Source of the DNA: Atherinomorus stipes
Taxonomy: Eukaryota; Chordata; Actinopteri; Atheriniformes; Atherinidae
Direction of reading: 5' to 3'
Assembly: GCA_023101725.1 (NCBI GenBank)
Contig: JALJCO010013744.1
Coordinates: 434,001 to 498,000, forward strand
DNA: 64,000 nucleotides
Numbering within the stretch: the stretch's first letter is position 1; every line of letters begins with the position of its first letter. Positions 24,096 through 35,441 of the stretch are shown here, one piece after another. The position numbers were made by a program, and so were the translations under genes. The notes under the pieces were generated by a model. That model searched no databases and had not been told where the DNA came from. It worked only from the letters and a program-made list of their open reading frames with translations.

Positions 24096-25779
24096 GTATT
24101 CTTTTGTATTTTCTTTTTGTAAACTTAAGTGATGTTTGAAATTAATCAATACATCTCTGCAAAACTAAATGTGTTATATGAAGGATTGTTAAAATAAAGA
24201 TGCCTGTCTTCCTAATTAGGCATTTAATTATTTTTCAGGACATGATTTAATAGATATAATTCAGTGTGAACAGACAGAGGAAGCAAAACAAAAAGTTTCC
24301 TCGCAGCATCCATATTGCTTTACCCATTTTTCCCACTTCGACAACACGAATGCTCCCAACTCGTATGTGACGTAATTCCCACCTCCAACTTCGTCCTCCG
24401 AGGTAAATTGAACGCAACATCTGAGTTGGGGTTTCTCTTGTTGTCCATCTTTTCGCAAAAGTTGTTAGTGTTGAATAATGGCGATGGAATACACAGTACA
24501 ACACTGGTAGCAGCCAGGTGAACGAGCCCGTGGAGCGCAGCACACCAACATGCATGCCCCTGAGGTTTCGAACCCGAATCCTCATTGAGCATGCAGAAAC
24601 AGTAGTATAGAGGCCTCTGCAGTCTCTGCAGATTGTCTCATTCTACACATCAGGCAACTGTGACAGCATCCAGGGAAAGTAAAGAATAGTATTTAGCATT
24701 TAAACTTGTGCAATGCACCTTTAAAATGAAAAGATTTATTTATATCTTACAGGATTTCATTTCACTGGGTGATAACTAAGTTGATAAATAATTAGGCTTC
24801 ACATTTTTAAAGGTTTTTTTTATGCATTTGTGTAAATGAAGCTGCGTTAACTCAAAGAGATTAAACACTTTATAACTGTTTGGCTAAATTTCATAAAGCA
24901 TATTTTATTGTTTTCCTGGTATAAAAGAGAAAGCAAATTACGCAAAACCCAATGAGACGCAGCAATCTAAAATCCATAGAATATTCCAACCTTGTTTTGT
25001 GGAGTAAACAGACAAGCAGATCAATCAAACAAAGAGGAGCTAGCTGCACTTACCACCATAGTAAGAAACAGTGAAGTGATATAACCTTAAATTGCAATGG
25101 TAGCACTGGAAAAATGGTGCAATTGTGTTGGATAATTAATCAAAGATAAGTGTGATTCTGTTTCCATCAACAATACAATTAACCAGAGATGGAGCTTCTC
25201 TCCTCCAACTGAAATTAGCCGACAAAATGTATACTGTGGTGTGTTCACTGTCATTATGATGTAACATAGATATTTCCAAGAAGCCACTGCCTGCAGTTCC
25301 TCTACATGAACACATGGTAAATGACAGCAATATCAGTGCAGTTTAAGACAATGGCTTCTTTGTCTGTTTACTTTGAGAGACAACTGCTGGAAATGGTCTA
25401 TATATGAGACTTGTTTAATTAGACAGCTGTACAACTATGCCAACTCTAAATATAAACACGTTTTCATTTTCACAAATCACAGCTGAGGAGGTGACGATTG
25501 CGAAGTAAGTTCAACCATCACACCCAGGATAACCACATTTATGAAAAATACAGTGTGCTGAAATAATTTAGAATCTTCCTTCAAGTAATCTGCTTTTATT
25601 TCTCAACAATGTGCTTTTTTCCATAAGCTAAATGAAGATTCATATGCTCAGATTTCGAATTATGTCTCCAAGTTCTGTGTTGCCACTATTTTAACAAATG
25701 TCTGCATGATGAAACAGATTGTGCCACGAAAGGTCCCGGTTTATCTGCAATGTAGCTTATGTGGCAAGGTACGCACCAA
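24096..25779. other. Non-coding stretch, partly old repeat
   Basis: The part at 24,250-24,595 is CG-richer than its surroundings and contains ACTTCGTCCTCCGAGG. Together with the GTCGGATTTTCC words at 22,560-22,690 it may be the two sides of an older element split by the retrotransposon; this is weak. ATGCACCTTTAA near 24,714-24,725 resembles a TTAA-element end. No gene was seen. Confidence 0.4.
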
Positions 25780-25852
25780 GGGCCTGGGCAGGATTAAATC
25801 CCACAGACTCCTGGGTGAGAGTCATGCGTGCTTACCAGCCAGCCAAAGGGAT
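25780..25852 (-). repeat. tRNA-like sequence, probable SINE head
   Basis: On the minus strand the order is a box-A-like stretch (TTGGCTGGCTGGTAAGCACG), a possible anticodon stem GACTC/GAGTC around an 8-base loop, and a box-B-like word GGGATTTAATCC. This resembles the RNA polymerase III promoter layout of tRNA genes and tRNA-derived SINEs. The box B is imperfect (consensus GGTTCGANTCC) and the loop is one base too long for a working tRNA, so it is called a degenerate tRNA-derived repeat. Confidence 0.45.
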
Positions 25853-26612
25853 ATCCCTGTAGCCAAGTAGCCAGGGCACACGATCTATCGGAGGCATAGC
25901 GCCAGGACCCCACACTGTCACACTTACTATTTACATTTTATTCTAAGTAAAAGTCTTAAAAAGATTTAATCTGATCAAAAATATCTGTAACAAAAATTGA
26001 GAATGCATTTGGATATTAACAGCTCAGCTCTGAAATGAAAAAAAGTTACTATTTAAGTAAGTAATTTGAACACATTCGTAACTCCATAAGCTGGGACGTA
26101 CCAGGCATGTTTCCATTTGTTAGTTCTGGAAGAGCTGAAACATTTCACAAACCTGAGTCAAACTCTCCACCATCCAAAAGGATGTGCAGACAAATTTGTA
26201 TTTGAAGAACAGCTCTTTCTGAAAAGACCTAAAATTGGCCAAACTCTCCTGTCACAGGTTGAATTGCCCAAAGCCTGGAAACAGACTCAAGATGGTTTAT
26301 AGAATTCCTCTTTCCTTTCACACCTGTTGAATTACAACATGCCAAAAGGTTATTGTGAGATTTTTGCCCTGTGGTGGAATAAAAAATGCTGCTTGACTCC
26401 ATGACTGCAGATGGTGATTGTGGTGTTGTTGTTGATTTCTTCTACATTATTTTTCAGCTGAACTAAAAAGTAAATGATAACTAAAACCATTTTAATGAAA
26501 TTATGACTTTTATTGGGTAAATATTTTTGATGAAATTAAATTAAGATTTGACCTCCAAATTCCCATTTTGCCAAATGTGATGCCAATTACGGAAGTTTGT
26601 GATAAATTGGGC
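25853..26612. other. Non-coding stretch, no gene seen
   Basis: This is AT-rich sequence without recognisable exons. The 61-codon plus-strand frame at 26,117 has no familiar motif. Confidence 0.45.
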
Positions 26613-26616
26613 TTAA

Positions 26617-27363
26617 AGGGGGTTAGTTTTAGGGCTATTTAAAGTGGCAGAATACTGCTTATCACTGAAAACGGTTTAAATATTTCATCCGTTTTCTAGT
26701 TCAGAAGGTTGGTGATGTAATGCTAGTGGAAGTCAATAGGAACTGCTAGCCTGTATTAAAACCAATCTTTCCACCCCACAGAACATAGAGGAAATAGAAG
26801 ACTATCTGTGTAAATGCGATGTTAAACTAGTAAACTCGTGTAAAAAAAAGTAACTGGCCTTATGAAAATTTTGCATTACATATTGAGGAACTAGTTTCTT
26901 ACAGCTTCTAGCTTGCAGTGTTTGTTATAGAGACATGCTGATAGTGTTTGATGAAAAAGTTGAAATTTAAAATTGACTCCTATGGCTTTAGACGTGGCCG
27001 TTTTTAGACTTTATATTTGTGTAATCAGATCTTATGACATAAGTAGCAACAGATGCATATTGCGCAAATACAGGAAGTGAACTTGTAAAGTTTAAAATGC
27101 AATGAAAGGAGGTTTGTTTATTGTAACAGTTTCTGTTACAAACATTTACAAGATAGTCTGAGTTAGAAATGATTTGCCTAAATGTTCTGTGGAGTGGATA
27201 AGATTGTTTTTCAGGCTAGCAGATCTTGCTTGCACTAGCATTAGCATCGGCGACCAACTGGAACTAGCATAACGGGATGAGATATGTTGAAACCGTCTTA
27301 GTGATAAGTAGTATTCTGGCTCACTTGTAAAGAGGCCCTATGTCAAAATTCTGAACTTCCCCT
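26617..27363. mobile_element. T2/Kolobok-like MITE, family 1, copy 1
   Basis: TTAA lies at both borders (26,613-26,616 and 27,364-27,367). The ends read AGGGGGTTAGTTTTAGGG and, from the other side, AGGGGAAGTTCAGAATTTTG. Inverted similarity continues about 80 bases inward through CAGAATACTRCTTATCACT and GGTTT. TTAA with AGGRR termini is the known pattern of T2-type MITEs of the Kolobok superfamily; piggyBac also uses TTAA but with different termini. A diverged copy is at 33,053-33,837. There is no transposase. Confidence 0.7.
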
Positions 27364-27447
27364 TTAAAGAGATAGAGCATGTACATTTAACATGACTGCA
27401 GAATACACTTTGCACTCTGACACTAACATCTCATAACTACAGATGAA

Positions 27448-28063
27448 AGGCATGAAAAAGTTCTGCCTTTTTCTGCCAGAAGTGGTGCACTATTACTGCA
27501 CTATCACTGGCTGAACGATTTGTCCCGCGAATAGGTCATCACGCACGGTGACCAAACTTGGCGTGTGGAAACGTAATTGTTCCTGGCATTCATTTATGCA
27601 GCTGCAGATGTTCTGATTCATCTGTCTAAAATAACCTGTATTAAATAGTGACACCTCGTGAGAAATGATTTTGGCCCAATGCTGCATGTCTGGAGTCCTG
27701 TGTGCAGCACTCTTTCAGCCATCAGTGCATTAAGCTGCCAGTTATTACCTGCTTTTCAGACGCGGTAAATTACACGCAATTTTTTGCGGCCGCTTTCCGT
27801 TGCATGGTTGGTAAATCACATTGCGTGTATTAAGCTGAGTTGTTTGCATAGTCTTCTCCCAATATTTTGCGCATTCTGGCAGAAACGCCCAGATTGCATG
27901 TTCATACAGCTGACACGCAAAATGGATTGCGGGGCTATTTTGCCCGTTAACAGGCGCAAACCTCCTTTTGCCTTGTTTTGTAAATCAGATCTGGTGGATT
28001 TTTGTGTGTGTAATGAAGATAGCACTCGTTTTAGCATGTGGAAACCTTTCATAAATCAGGGCC
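27448..28063 (+). repeat. Dispersed repeat R1, most complete copy
   Basis: The left part (GGCATGAAAAAGTTCTGCC, then ACTATTACTGCACTATC) is shared in direct orientation with 48,747-48,905. The right part is shared inverted with 8,912-9,395. The right end is ATAAATCAGGGCC, as at 10.44 kb. The 105-codon plus frame within it has no protein resemblance. It is probably a non-autonomous DNA transposon of about 0.6 kb; the superfamily is not determined. Confidence 0.65.
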
Positions 28064-28189
28064 TGTCTGTACAAATAACTTGCAATTATGAAAACTGTTA
28101 GATTTGGAAGCTTTCAATGTGTCATGACCATAAACAGTTAATAAAGATGGATGAAGTTTCCACTCACATGACCCATTGGTTTCTGAAGA

Positions 28190-28520
28190 GCTAAAGTAAA
28201 GCTAGTTGAGTGGTTCGGACTGTTGTCATTGTAGAAAGGGGGGCTGTGAGCATGGGGGCAAATGATTGACAGCCAATGTGCTCTAAGTTAAGAGCTAACT
28301 GAACTAACCCGAAGCAAACAGAAGCTAATGAAGATGGGCTAAAAGTAGGGCACTCTCAGACTCATTGTTAGCTGTTGTGCTGCTCTGCTACTGGCTGAGG
28401 CCTTCCCGGTAGCAAGCAGAGAGCTAGCCTCTCACAGCTAATGCCAGTAGCCAGTCTGCCGCCTGTCAATAAAAGGACACGCCCTTAAATATTTGTAATT
28501 TCAAGATTAAATAGCATCTA
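28190..28520 (+). repeat. Dispersed repeat R3, copy 1
   Basis: It is collinear with 41,740-42,115. Shared words, in order, are GGGGCAAATGATTGACAGC, GCTAAC, CTGAGNCCTTCC, CAGTCTGCCGCCTGTCAAT and AAAAGGACAC. No coding capacity was seen and the termini are unclear. Confidence 0.6.
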
Positions 28521-29277
28521 AACAGGGGATTTATAAAAAAAAATAAACAAGGTCAAATAAACTTGATCTATTAAATCTAAAATGATTTTTTAACCATGTT
28601 TTAAACATGTTTTTTTCTGCTATGAAGTTGGCCTTTTTAATATAGACACCATGGGGACTGACTCCTTTTTGCAGTGAGCCCCTAGTAGATAAGTTATGAA
28701 CAGCAATTTTTCAGCACACCAACATCAGCCTCAATTTTCTCCACCTGAGTTTTTTGCTTGGTCCTGACAAAAGAAAATGCCCAACCTGTGCACCATTTGA
28801 GTTCACATACATATGCAACAATGTCTGCTGTCTGTGCCAATCCAATAAATGATTCTTTCATGCATTCTCCATTTGTATGGCCATACTATCTCTTTAGTTG
28901 CAGCAAATCCTGCAGCAGAGTTTATGGACCTGATTCACTTGTTTAAATTATGCTTGCACTGTGCAGCTTCCCACAAAACTACCGAAATCCTTTTCCCCTG
29001 ATCATTCCTGTACTTTTTACAGCATATGTTTGTTCTGCTGATGCCTTTCAATATTACATTTGTTGCTTTTTGTATATTTCTTGGCACAAACTAGCATAAG
29101 CCAGCATCATTAAATGAACGCAAATGAATCTGTCCACACAGAATTGCACTTTATTTTCCTCTGGAACCAGGGAGGAAGGGCTGAAGAGCCACAGGTAGCA
29201 GACCCCTGGTTTTGTTTGATGTAAGCTTCTGTGCTCTCTGTAAAAGTTCGCCACTTCTTTACTGTATTTCCCTTTAA
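28521..29277. other. Non-coding stretch, no gene seen
   Basis: Ordinary AT-rich sequence. No exon, repeat terminus or RNA gene was recognised. Confidence 0.45.
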
Positions 29278-29871
29278 AGATTTACTTCTATTGTCATTTT
29301 ATTAATATTGCTGTGTTCGCCATTAATATTGAATGCATTATGCGTCATTTAAAAAAAAAAAAACCTTCTGGTTGCTTTGTTTCCAGTTGTATTTGTATGC
29401 TAAAAGAGTGGCTTGTGGTGAAACGACAGGCTTTTCTGGTCCTTCTCATGAATATCTGTGACGCGAAAAATGAGGCGTCTCTGATTGGCTCCCTCCCATG
29501 AATGTATGAAGGAACCCCCCCTCTGTGTGTGTCACAGAGCACATGAACGAGTTAGTTCTGCCATGCTAGCAAACAGTTAGCTAACTTAGCTTCTCAACTC
29601 CACAGCTACAGTCACGCAGTCTTCAGTGCGGAGGGGAGGGTTACCTGCCTTCCCATGGGTGGGTATAAACCCACGTGGGCGAGGCCCTTTTCGATGTGAC
29701 ATGGAAGCGAAAGGCTTTTCATGATTCACTCCCTTCTCTGTGAATAGGAAACACAGCCAGTGGGGGTGACGCACCTCTTGCAAGCACAGCATGTGTACAG
29801 TATGTAACTAGGGGTGACCCTCCATATTTCAAAAGGAGCAAGTTAAACTGGTTTTCCGTGGAAGCAGATCT
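29278..29871. mobile_element. TTAA-flanked MITE with AGAT termini (T2-like)
   Basis: TTAA lies at 29,274-29,277 and 29,872-29,875. The left end is AGATTTACTTCTA and the reverse complement of the right end is AGATCTGCTTCCA. The 594-bp interior is CG-richer, contains TTAGCTAACTTAGC and has no transposase. It differs from the other TTAA elements by AGA rather than AGG at the terminus, so the T2 label is less secure. A 13-base A run lies near 29,351-29,363. Confidence 0.55.
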
Positions 29872-29875
29872 TTAA

Positions 29876-31839
29876 GGGAAACATTGCTTCCTGTGTTCTA
29901 CTTCTTGTGTTCTTCCTCAGCATGGATTTAATGCCATGTGCAGTCTTCTAACATGCAAGTAGCTTGTTTCCACATGTTTTTAAACTGCATCTATTTACAC
30001 ATTTATCATATAGAATTTGTACAATTGAACTCAGATTTGTTATCTGAATGTCTGCTTACCACTGAACAGGAACCAAAGAAAGTGTTATTTTGTGAATCCA
30101 TGAAACTGACTTTAATATATGACTGTATAAGTTGAGCAGCCAACTGGAACAAATCCGTGAGTCTCAAAACGTCCCATGTGTTTAAATTGCAACAGGAGGA
30201 CACATATGGTTCACTTTAACTAAAATTGTTATGTTTGTGAGTGACTCTGAGAGTGTGTGTGCATGCAAGCTCCGCGTGGGAGACGCAGAATTCGTGGCAC
30301 GTCTGGCAGACCACAGACCTTTCGCTGTCATCTTCTGTTGAGAAGGTGCGACTGAGGTGACATTCACGTCCCTGGTAATTATCGGGACTATGATGTGGGA
30401 ACATTAATGATGTATGAGGGCCCAGTGAGGGGTGAGAGCCTGGGCTTCACAGGGCCTCATTACTAAGAGATGCCAGCGTGAGAGAGACTGCCCTACCACA
30501 CCCAGTTCGAACTTCACTCTCATTTTTGCCCCAAATTTATTTAGTTTGGTCAGTTCGATGTTAACAAGCTTCCAAAGTCTGACATTAAAAAGATTCTCTG
30601 AATAAATTCAACTTTTTATTTGAACAGTTATTATGTAAAGTCAATCTGACATTCAATTCCGATAAACCTTAAATGAACAATTCTATCATATCTAAAAAAA
30701 AAGAAAAAAAAGAAAATGAAGTTAAAGTGTAAAACTAAAATATTTGTTGTAGCAGACCTCGGTTTTACTCTCTTAATACTAGAATGGACAAGATGTCTGA
30801 TTATCCCTAATTAAAAATGATTAAGCACCTACTTGCTGAAGTCAATGACCATTGACTTAAGGGAATGCTGATGAGTGTGGCCATGTTTTGGGTTTATTCC
30901 AGCAAGCCTTCAAAATTCTCATTTCAAATCAGAGAAGGTGCTCATTGACAAGATTTAAATCATTAAAGCCATCCACTTCTTTTCTGTAGGGGGATTATGG
31001 ATCTCTGGGCTCCTGGTGCTGTCTGCTTCATGCCTGCTGAGCAGAGGGAATAGGAAATGGAGGCAGTGAATGTGAAAAGTGAATAAAGGATTTAAATAGT
31101 AAGACATAGAGAGTAAAGTCGATTACATCTCTTGATTGTTAAACATTTGATTATCAACCACAATGGGAGATCAACGAGGGAGAAAGCTTCGTCGGGATCT
31201 TTGTTTTTCACTGGAAGATGAAGAAAATGAAACAGGATGAAGGTTGCAGCATGTTTGGCTGATAAATAGTCCCCTCATATTTTCCTTGTTTGTGAGTAGT
31301 TCAGGATCTTGGAGAAATGTCACCTGGCTTGTCTGGAAGGCACAATCCAGATGGCACATGCATGACTTCATGTCAAATCAGGTGTGGTATCCATGGAAAC
31401 TGGGGTAGCGGCGTATCTTGTATTGCACTTCGTCTCACAACACACTTGGCAAGGAGTGAGGCTGCGGGACACGAGGCCCACATTGATACTGCAGTGTTCA
31501 GAACAAAACATCCCATTGCAAACACGCCAACAAACAAATTCTCTTACTTTCCTAAAAGCTTTACATAATTTCACGCAGATCTTGTGGGCTGTTCTTCCTG
31601 AGCTCCACTTACAGACAAAACAGTTTTGAATTACAACAATAGCTATAATAAATTATTAGAAAATATTTAGCTCTAATAACAGAACGAACACCTTAACAGG
31701 TATGGGGAGTATCTCCTCACTCCTTATGAATGAGGAGATTAGTAGCCCTTAGCTTTAAGATTGTTCAGGTAGGTTATTTTTCCCAATCATCTTCTGCTGT
31801 AAGATTGTTTTATCTATATTTATATTTCATTATAATATG
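29876..31839. other. Non-coding stretch, no gene seen
   Basis: No transposon was recognised. A CG-rich block at 30,240-30,500 encodes a short Cys-rich frame on the minus strand, behind a plausible splice acceptor but without a donor, so it was not called. The 60-83-codon frames at 31,171-31,629 look random. Confidence 0.45.
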
Positions 31840-32540
31840 CTGAATTCTTCGTCAACCTTCATTTCTTTATATTTTTCTGCCAAAGATTTAGACTTTCTGG
31901 TAATCGTTTTAATGCTGTCTCAAGCAATAGTTTCCCAGGTTTTTGTAAAGGTCTGTCAAAGGTTTTCTTTGGATGTTGGCTACTTTTTAGCCCATTCCTT
32001 GTATCAAACAATTTTCAGAGGAATGTATGTTTTGCTTGTTTGCTTTCTTAACCACTTAAAACTGACATATGAGTCATTCAAGATAAAGGAAGGGGGTAAA
32101 TAAACAAAAACAAATGAAAAACTGAGTAAAACATAAGGATTTAAATAGCACATTTGTAAAAGAAAAAAGGGCAGCTTGTCATAAAGACAAAATCTATTTC
32201 CATGTATTTGATTGTATCTACAAAAATACCATTTATAGCACAGTTTGACAGAGATAAATGGTACTTTGCTCCAGCAAGGGGATTCCTAAAGAGCTATTAG
32301 CTGATAACTTGGGATATCTCAGCAGGGTGTGGAGAGTGTCCTGACAAGTGGAGAGTAAAAGAAGTGGCAGGCCTAAAAACCTTGCCACAGCTGATAAACA
32401 GCATCTGATGTAGATAGTTTTTATTCTCTTCTTTTGTTTTGATCTGTGTCCCCCCTATTTCTTAGAAACATTTAAGAATGTCCTTCAGAAATAGGAAGAA
32501 ATTTAACCTGACACAGGTCCTCAGAGATGAATGTAGCCAA
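31840..32540. repeat. Possible 5' flank of a Tc1-like element
   Basis: The words CAGGTTTTTGTAAAGGTCTG and TTTCAGAGGAATGTATG resemble the non-coding part that precedes the transposase in fish Tc1-like elements, and recognisable transposase sequence starts about 450 bases downstream. No terminal inverted repeat was found. The 88-codon frame at 31,837 has no transposase motifs. Confidence 0.3.
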
Positions 32541-32890
32541 TTCACCTGATCTCACTGCTGCTGAGGTGTCAAAGAAGCCATGGTATCGTGGCTGTCAAGA
32601 AGCCATTCTTAAGAGAGGGAAAAGACTGAGGTGTACCAAATTACTCAAGAACTTGACTGAAAATCAGTAACAACAAGTGATATGGAGTGATGAATCCTCC
32701 CCGGAGCCCAGACCTGAACATTGCTGAAGCAGTGTGGGATCATCTTGACAGAGAATAGAATAAAAGGCAGCCAACATCCAAAGAAGAGCTTTGGAAAATG
32801 CTTCAGGAAGCCTGGAGAACTATTCCTGGAGACTATTTAAAGAAATGAAAAGACAGCTTGTCTTGAAGACTCCAGCTGTGCTGAAGAATA
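32541..32890 (+). pseudogene. Tc1-like transposase relic, internally deleted
   Basis: The first part (SKKPWYRG region through VIWSDES) carries the sequence around the first catalytic Asp of the DDE domain. It runs directly into RSPDLNIAEAVWDHLDRE, around the catalytic Glu, after a frame change. The stretch between them, including the second Asp (usually in QDNDPKH), is absent. Then follow TSKEELWKMLQEAWRTIPGD and interrupted C-terminal sequence. Several stops and frameshifts are present. Tc1 membership comes from the SPDLN motif and the C-terminal helix. Long dead. Confidence 0.75.
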
Positions 32891-32902
32891 AAGGTTCTGT
32901 GC

Positions 32903-33008
32903 ACCCCATATATGCATGGGGAGAAGATGCAAACTCCACACAGAAAAGCCACTGCTAAGGGTTAAACAACCCTTTAGCAGTGAGGTGAGTGTGCTAACTA
33001 CCACATCC
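32903..33008 (-). repeat. SINE-like fragment (tRNA-related, TGTGTGGAGTTTGCAT type)
   Basis: The minus strand reads GTAGTTAGCACACTCACCTC, a tRNA-like head, followed by CTGTGTGGAGTTTGCATCTT and CTCCCCATGCATATATGGGG. This order is common in fish genomes as a tRNA-derived repeat. The copy is truncated and abuts the Tc1 relic. Confidence 0.55.
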
Positions 33009-33052
33009 AGAAATAGAAATTCTAAAACCTTAATCATCTGTCCAGTATGTAA

Positions 33053-33837
33053 AGGGGTATTTTGGAATTTTTGCCTCATTTTCAAGGTAGCCAGGGTAAT
33101 ATTTATCACTGGAGACAGTTTCAACATATTTCTTCCCACTATTTTACCTACAGCACACACCCGTATCAACTAGCCTGTTATTAAAAGCAACTGTATCAAC
33201 TCCACAGAACACCCAGGAAAAATCAGTAAGCCTATATATGTAGATGTACGTGTTAATAGACAAATGTTACTGATTAAGCTTGCCTTGCAACATAAATGAA
33301 GCATTACATTTTAAAGGATTAGTTTTTCACCAGTTGCAGAATTATACTTTGATTCTAGTGATGGTTCATTTGATTAAAAAAATTTGAAATCGTCTTCAAA
33401 ATTCAAAAATGCTCAAGCCTTTCACACATGGCCATATTTTTTACTCTAAATTTATGTAATCAAATTCCTTTGTGCATGTAGAAGCAGATAATATCACATA
33501 CCGCAAAATACAGGAAGTAAAACTATGTTATGTTGCTACTGAGACACTTTACCATCAAAATGCAATGCAACTCCAGTTTTATTTGTAGCAATATTCTATT
33601 AACTTGAGCATTTTACCAGATAGTCTTGTGTTATTGATTTGCCTCAGGTGTTCTATGGAGTGGCTTAGATTATTTTTAATGACGGGATAGGTGATCCTAT
33701 TTATGTGCGCTAGTCATATCGTCAGCGATCTCTTGCAATAACAGGAAGAAATATGTTGAAACTGTCTTCAGTGATAAGAAGTGCCCTGGCTAAGTCAAAA
33801 ATATGGTCCTATGTAAAAAAAATTCAGAATTATCCCT
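33053..33837. mobile_element. T2/Kolobok-like MITE, family 1, copy 2
   Basis: A diverged relative of 26,617-27,363, with termini AGGGGTATTTTGGAATTTTT and, from the right, AGGGATAATTCTGAATTTT. Inverted subterminal sequences are shared (TATCACTGRAGACAGTTTCA, ACATATTTCTTCC). The flanks are GTAA and CTAA, each one base from TTAA. The interior shares ATACAGGAAGT and GATTTGCCT words with copy 1 in the same order. Non-coding. Confidence 0.65.
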
Positions 33838-33841
33838 CTAA

Positions 33842-34003
33842 CATAGATTTATAATTGGAAGATAGAGATCTTCCACAAGTGTAGAGATCACAAGTGTTTT
33901 GTGTGTTGCGCCATCTTGCGGCGCCACCATTTCTGGTCCCAACGTGGCCTTGACGCAAATAATGTTACTATATTTGAAAATATCTCCCAGATTAGTCATG
34001 ACC
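33842..34003. other. Short spacer with CGCCATCTTG word
   Basis: It contains GCGCCATCTTGCGGCGCC (33,910-33,927), within which GGCGCC is a palindrome. No feature is called. Confidence 0.3.
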
Positions 34004-34011
34004 TTGCAGCA

Positions 34012-34941
34012 CAGTGTTTCCAGGTGTACGATAATTATCGTATTTGTACGATAATTTGGCCCTCTGTACGATGTACGATCAATAATCCTAAAAAAGGGCA
34101 AATGTACGATAATTTGACCATTTCATATTAAATGTGAGCAAAACTGTCGGCTGGCGAATTTTTTTGTGAACCCTGAAGGCATCAGTTCCCATGTGACATG
34201 TTACCAGCCAATCATGCTTTGCTGAGCGTGAGATGCGAGTGACGTCCATGTGTTGATTGGCTGCATGGTAGCTGCACCCGCCCCAGGAGACGCTCAGACA
34301 GGAAGGCGAGCGAGATTCAAAACCAAAACAATACGAAGGAAGAGGAGGACATATTAGTATAAATAATAAATGAGTAGAAGCCGGATTGATTGATGGAGCG
34401 CGAGAAACGTGGCCACCATCTTGGACCAGTTACAGCTTAGTTAATAACTACTGTGGACGAGCGATGCCAGAGCTGCACAGCATCTTCTGCTGTAATCGGC
34501 GGAGCATCGAAAGCAGCAACCTGGGAGTTACTTTTCACAAGTAAGACTGAGCATCAATATAAGTTGTGTTTAGTGGTTAAAATATTTACCGGCCTGTAAT
34601 AATCTGTCTACCTGTGACATCATGCCAAGCGAGTCAGGCTCACTCACGTTTGGTGGTCGCTGTTAAAGTTATGTCATGAAAATGAATATGAAACTTCATA
34701 AACCTACATACATATCATCTGTGTAGATTACACCTGATATTATGACGCCATTAACCCATTCCGTACTGACGCAGCAAAGTCACGAGTGCCTATGAGCGCT
34801 TTTTAACACTAGAGTGACAATATTTCACGCATCAGTGGGGTTGTTATTTTACTTATGACGGGTGTATGATAATTTCCCTCAAAATACGATAATTTTGAGT
34901 CTCTGGTACGATAATTCTATATTTCCCACCTGGCAACACTG
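34012..34941 (+). mobile_element. Non-autonomous DNA transposon with 8-bp target duplication and THAP-like exon
   Basis: A perfect 8-bp duplication, TTGCAGCA, flanks the element (34,004-34,011 and 34,942-34,949). The termini are CAGTGTTTCCAGGT and, from the right, CAGTGTTGCCAGGT. Subterminal copies of TACGATAATT occur at both ends, including a perfect 16-base palindrome at 34,027-34,042; such repeats commonly serve as transposase binding sites. An 8-bp duplication fits hAT or P elements. The THAP-like exon inside (34,464-34,540) favours the P superfamily, whose transposases begin with THAP, but CAGTG termini are also usual in hAT. No transposase body is present in the 930 bp. Confidence 0.75.
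34464..34540 (+). pseudogene. THAP-domain-like first exon with splice donor
   Basis: From ATG the frame reads MPELHSIFCCNRRS, then GVTFH, and a splice donor GTAAGA follows at 34,541. The order MP, Cys, NR, then FH at an exon end matches the start of THAP zinc fingers, DNA-binding modules of the C2CH type found in P-element transposases, Kolobok proteins and host THAP proteins. The position of the first zinc ligand holds His rather than Cys, and the adjacent Cys pair is atypical, so this copy may be decayed. Without splicing the frame stops at TAA. No second exon was found inside the element. Confidence 0.5.
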
Positions 34942-35441
34942 TTGCAGCAACACCACAGCTGTCTCTGTTTGCATTAGCTAGCATAATAACGTTGTGCAGT
35001 GCACCATTTTTGGGAGCAGAGATACATGAAATAAAGCGTAAGATTAATGAGTGGGGCAAACGCCGCAGGAAAAGTGTGAAACCAGGAAGTGAAGTTCATT
35101 AACTGTAATTTTCATTCCCATTGTAATTGAAGGAAAAAGAAAGAAAGAAAGAAAAAAATGGCGGTTTCACCAAAGAAAAGGTAAGAGCTTTAGATAATGC
35201 CAGTTGGAAAACCAGGGCTAATTTGGCTTTTACCCGATTCTGAGCTCTGAAGGAGAGGCTTGAAGCTGAATAGTTTGAAGAACGAGGCGGCCATTAGCCT
35301 GAGAGGGAGGGGTGCTAAGTTTAAATGCTGCTGTTTGCAAACAGAAATGGTGGGGGGACTTCAGTATAATAATAAAGTGTTGAATTGAATTGACTATTCA
35401 GCTGAAATTGAAATCACTTGTTTCATCAAAATCAGATTTAA

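Noticed and set aside
30260..30360. Cys-rich minus-strand frame (VVCQTCHEFCVSHAELAC) behind a splice-acceptor-like CTTCTCAACAG
   Set aside because: The spacing does not fit a C2H2 finger, no donor follows, and the frame soon runs into low-complexity sequence.
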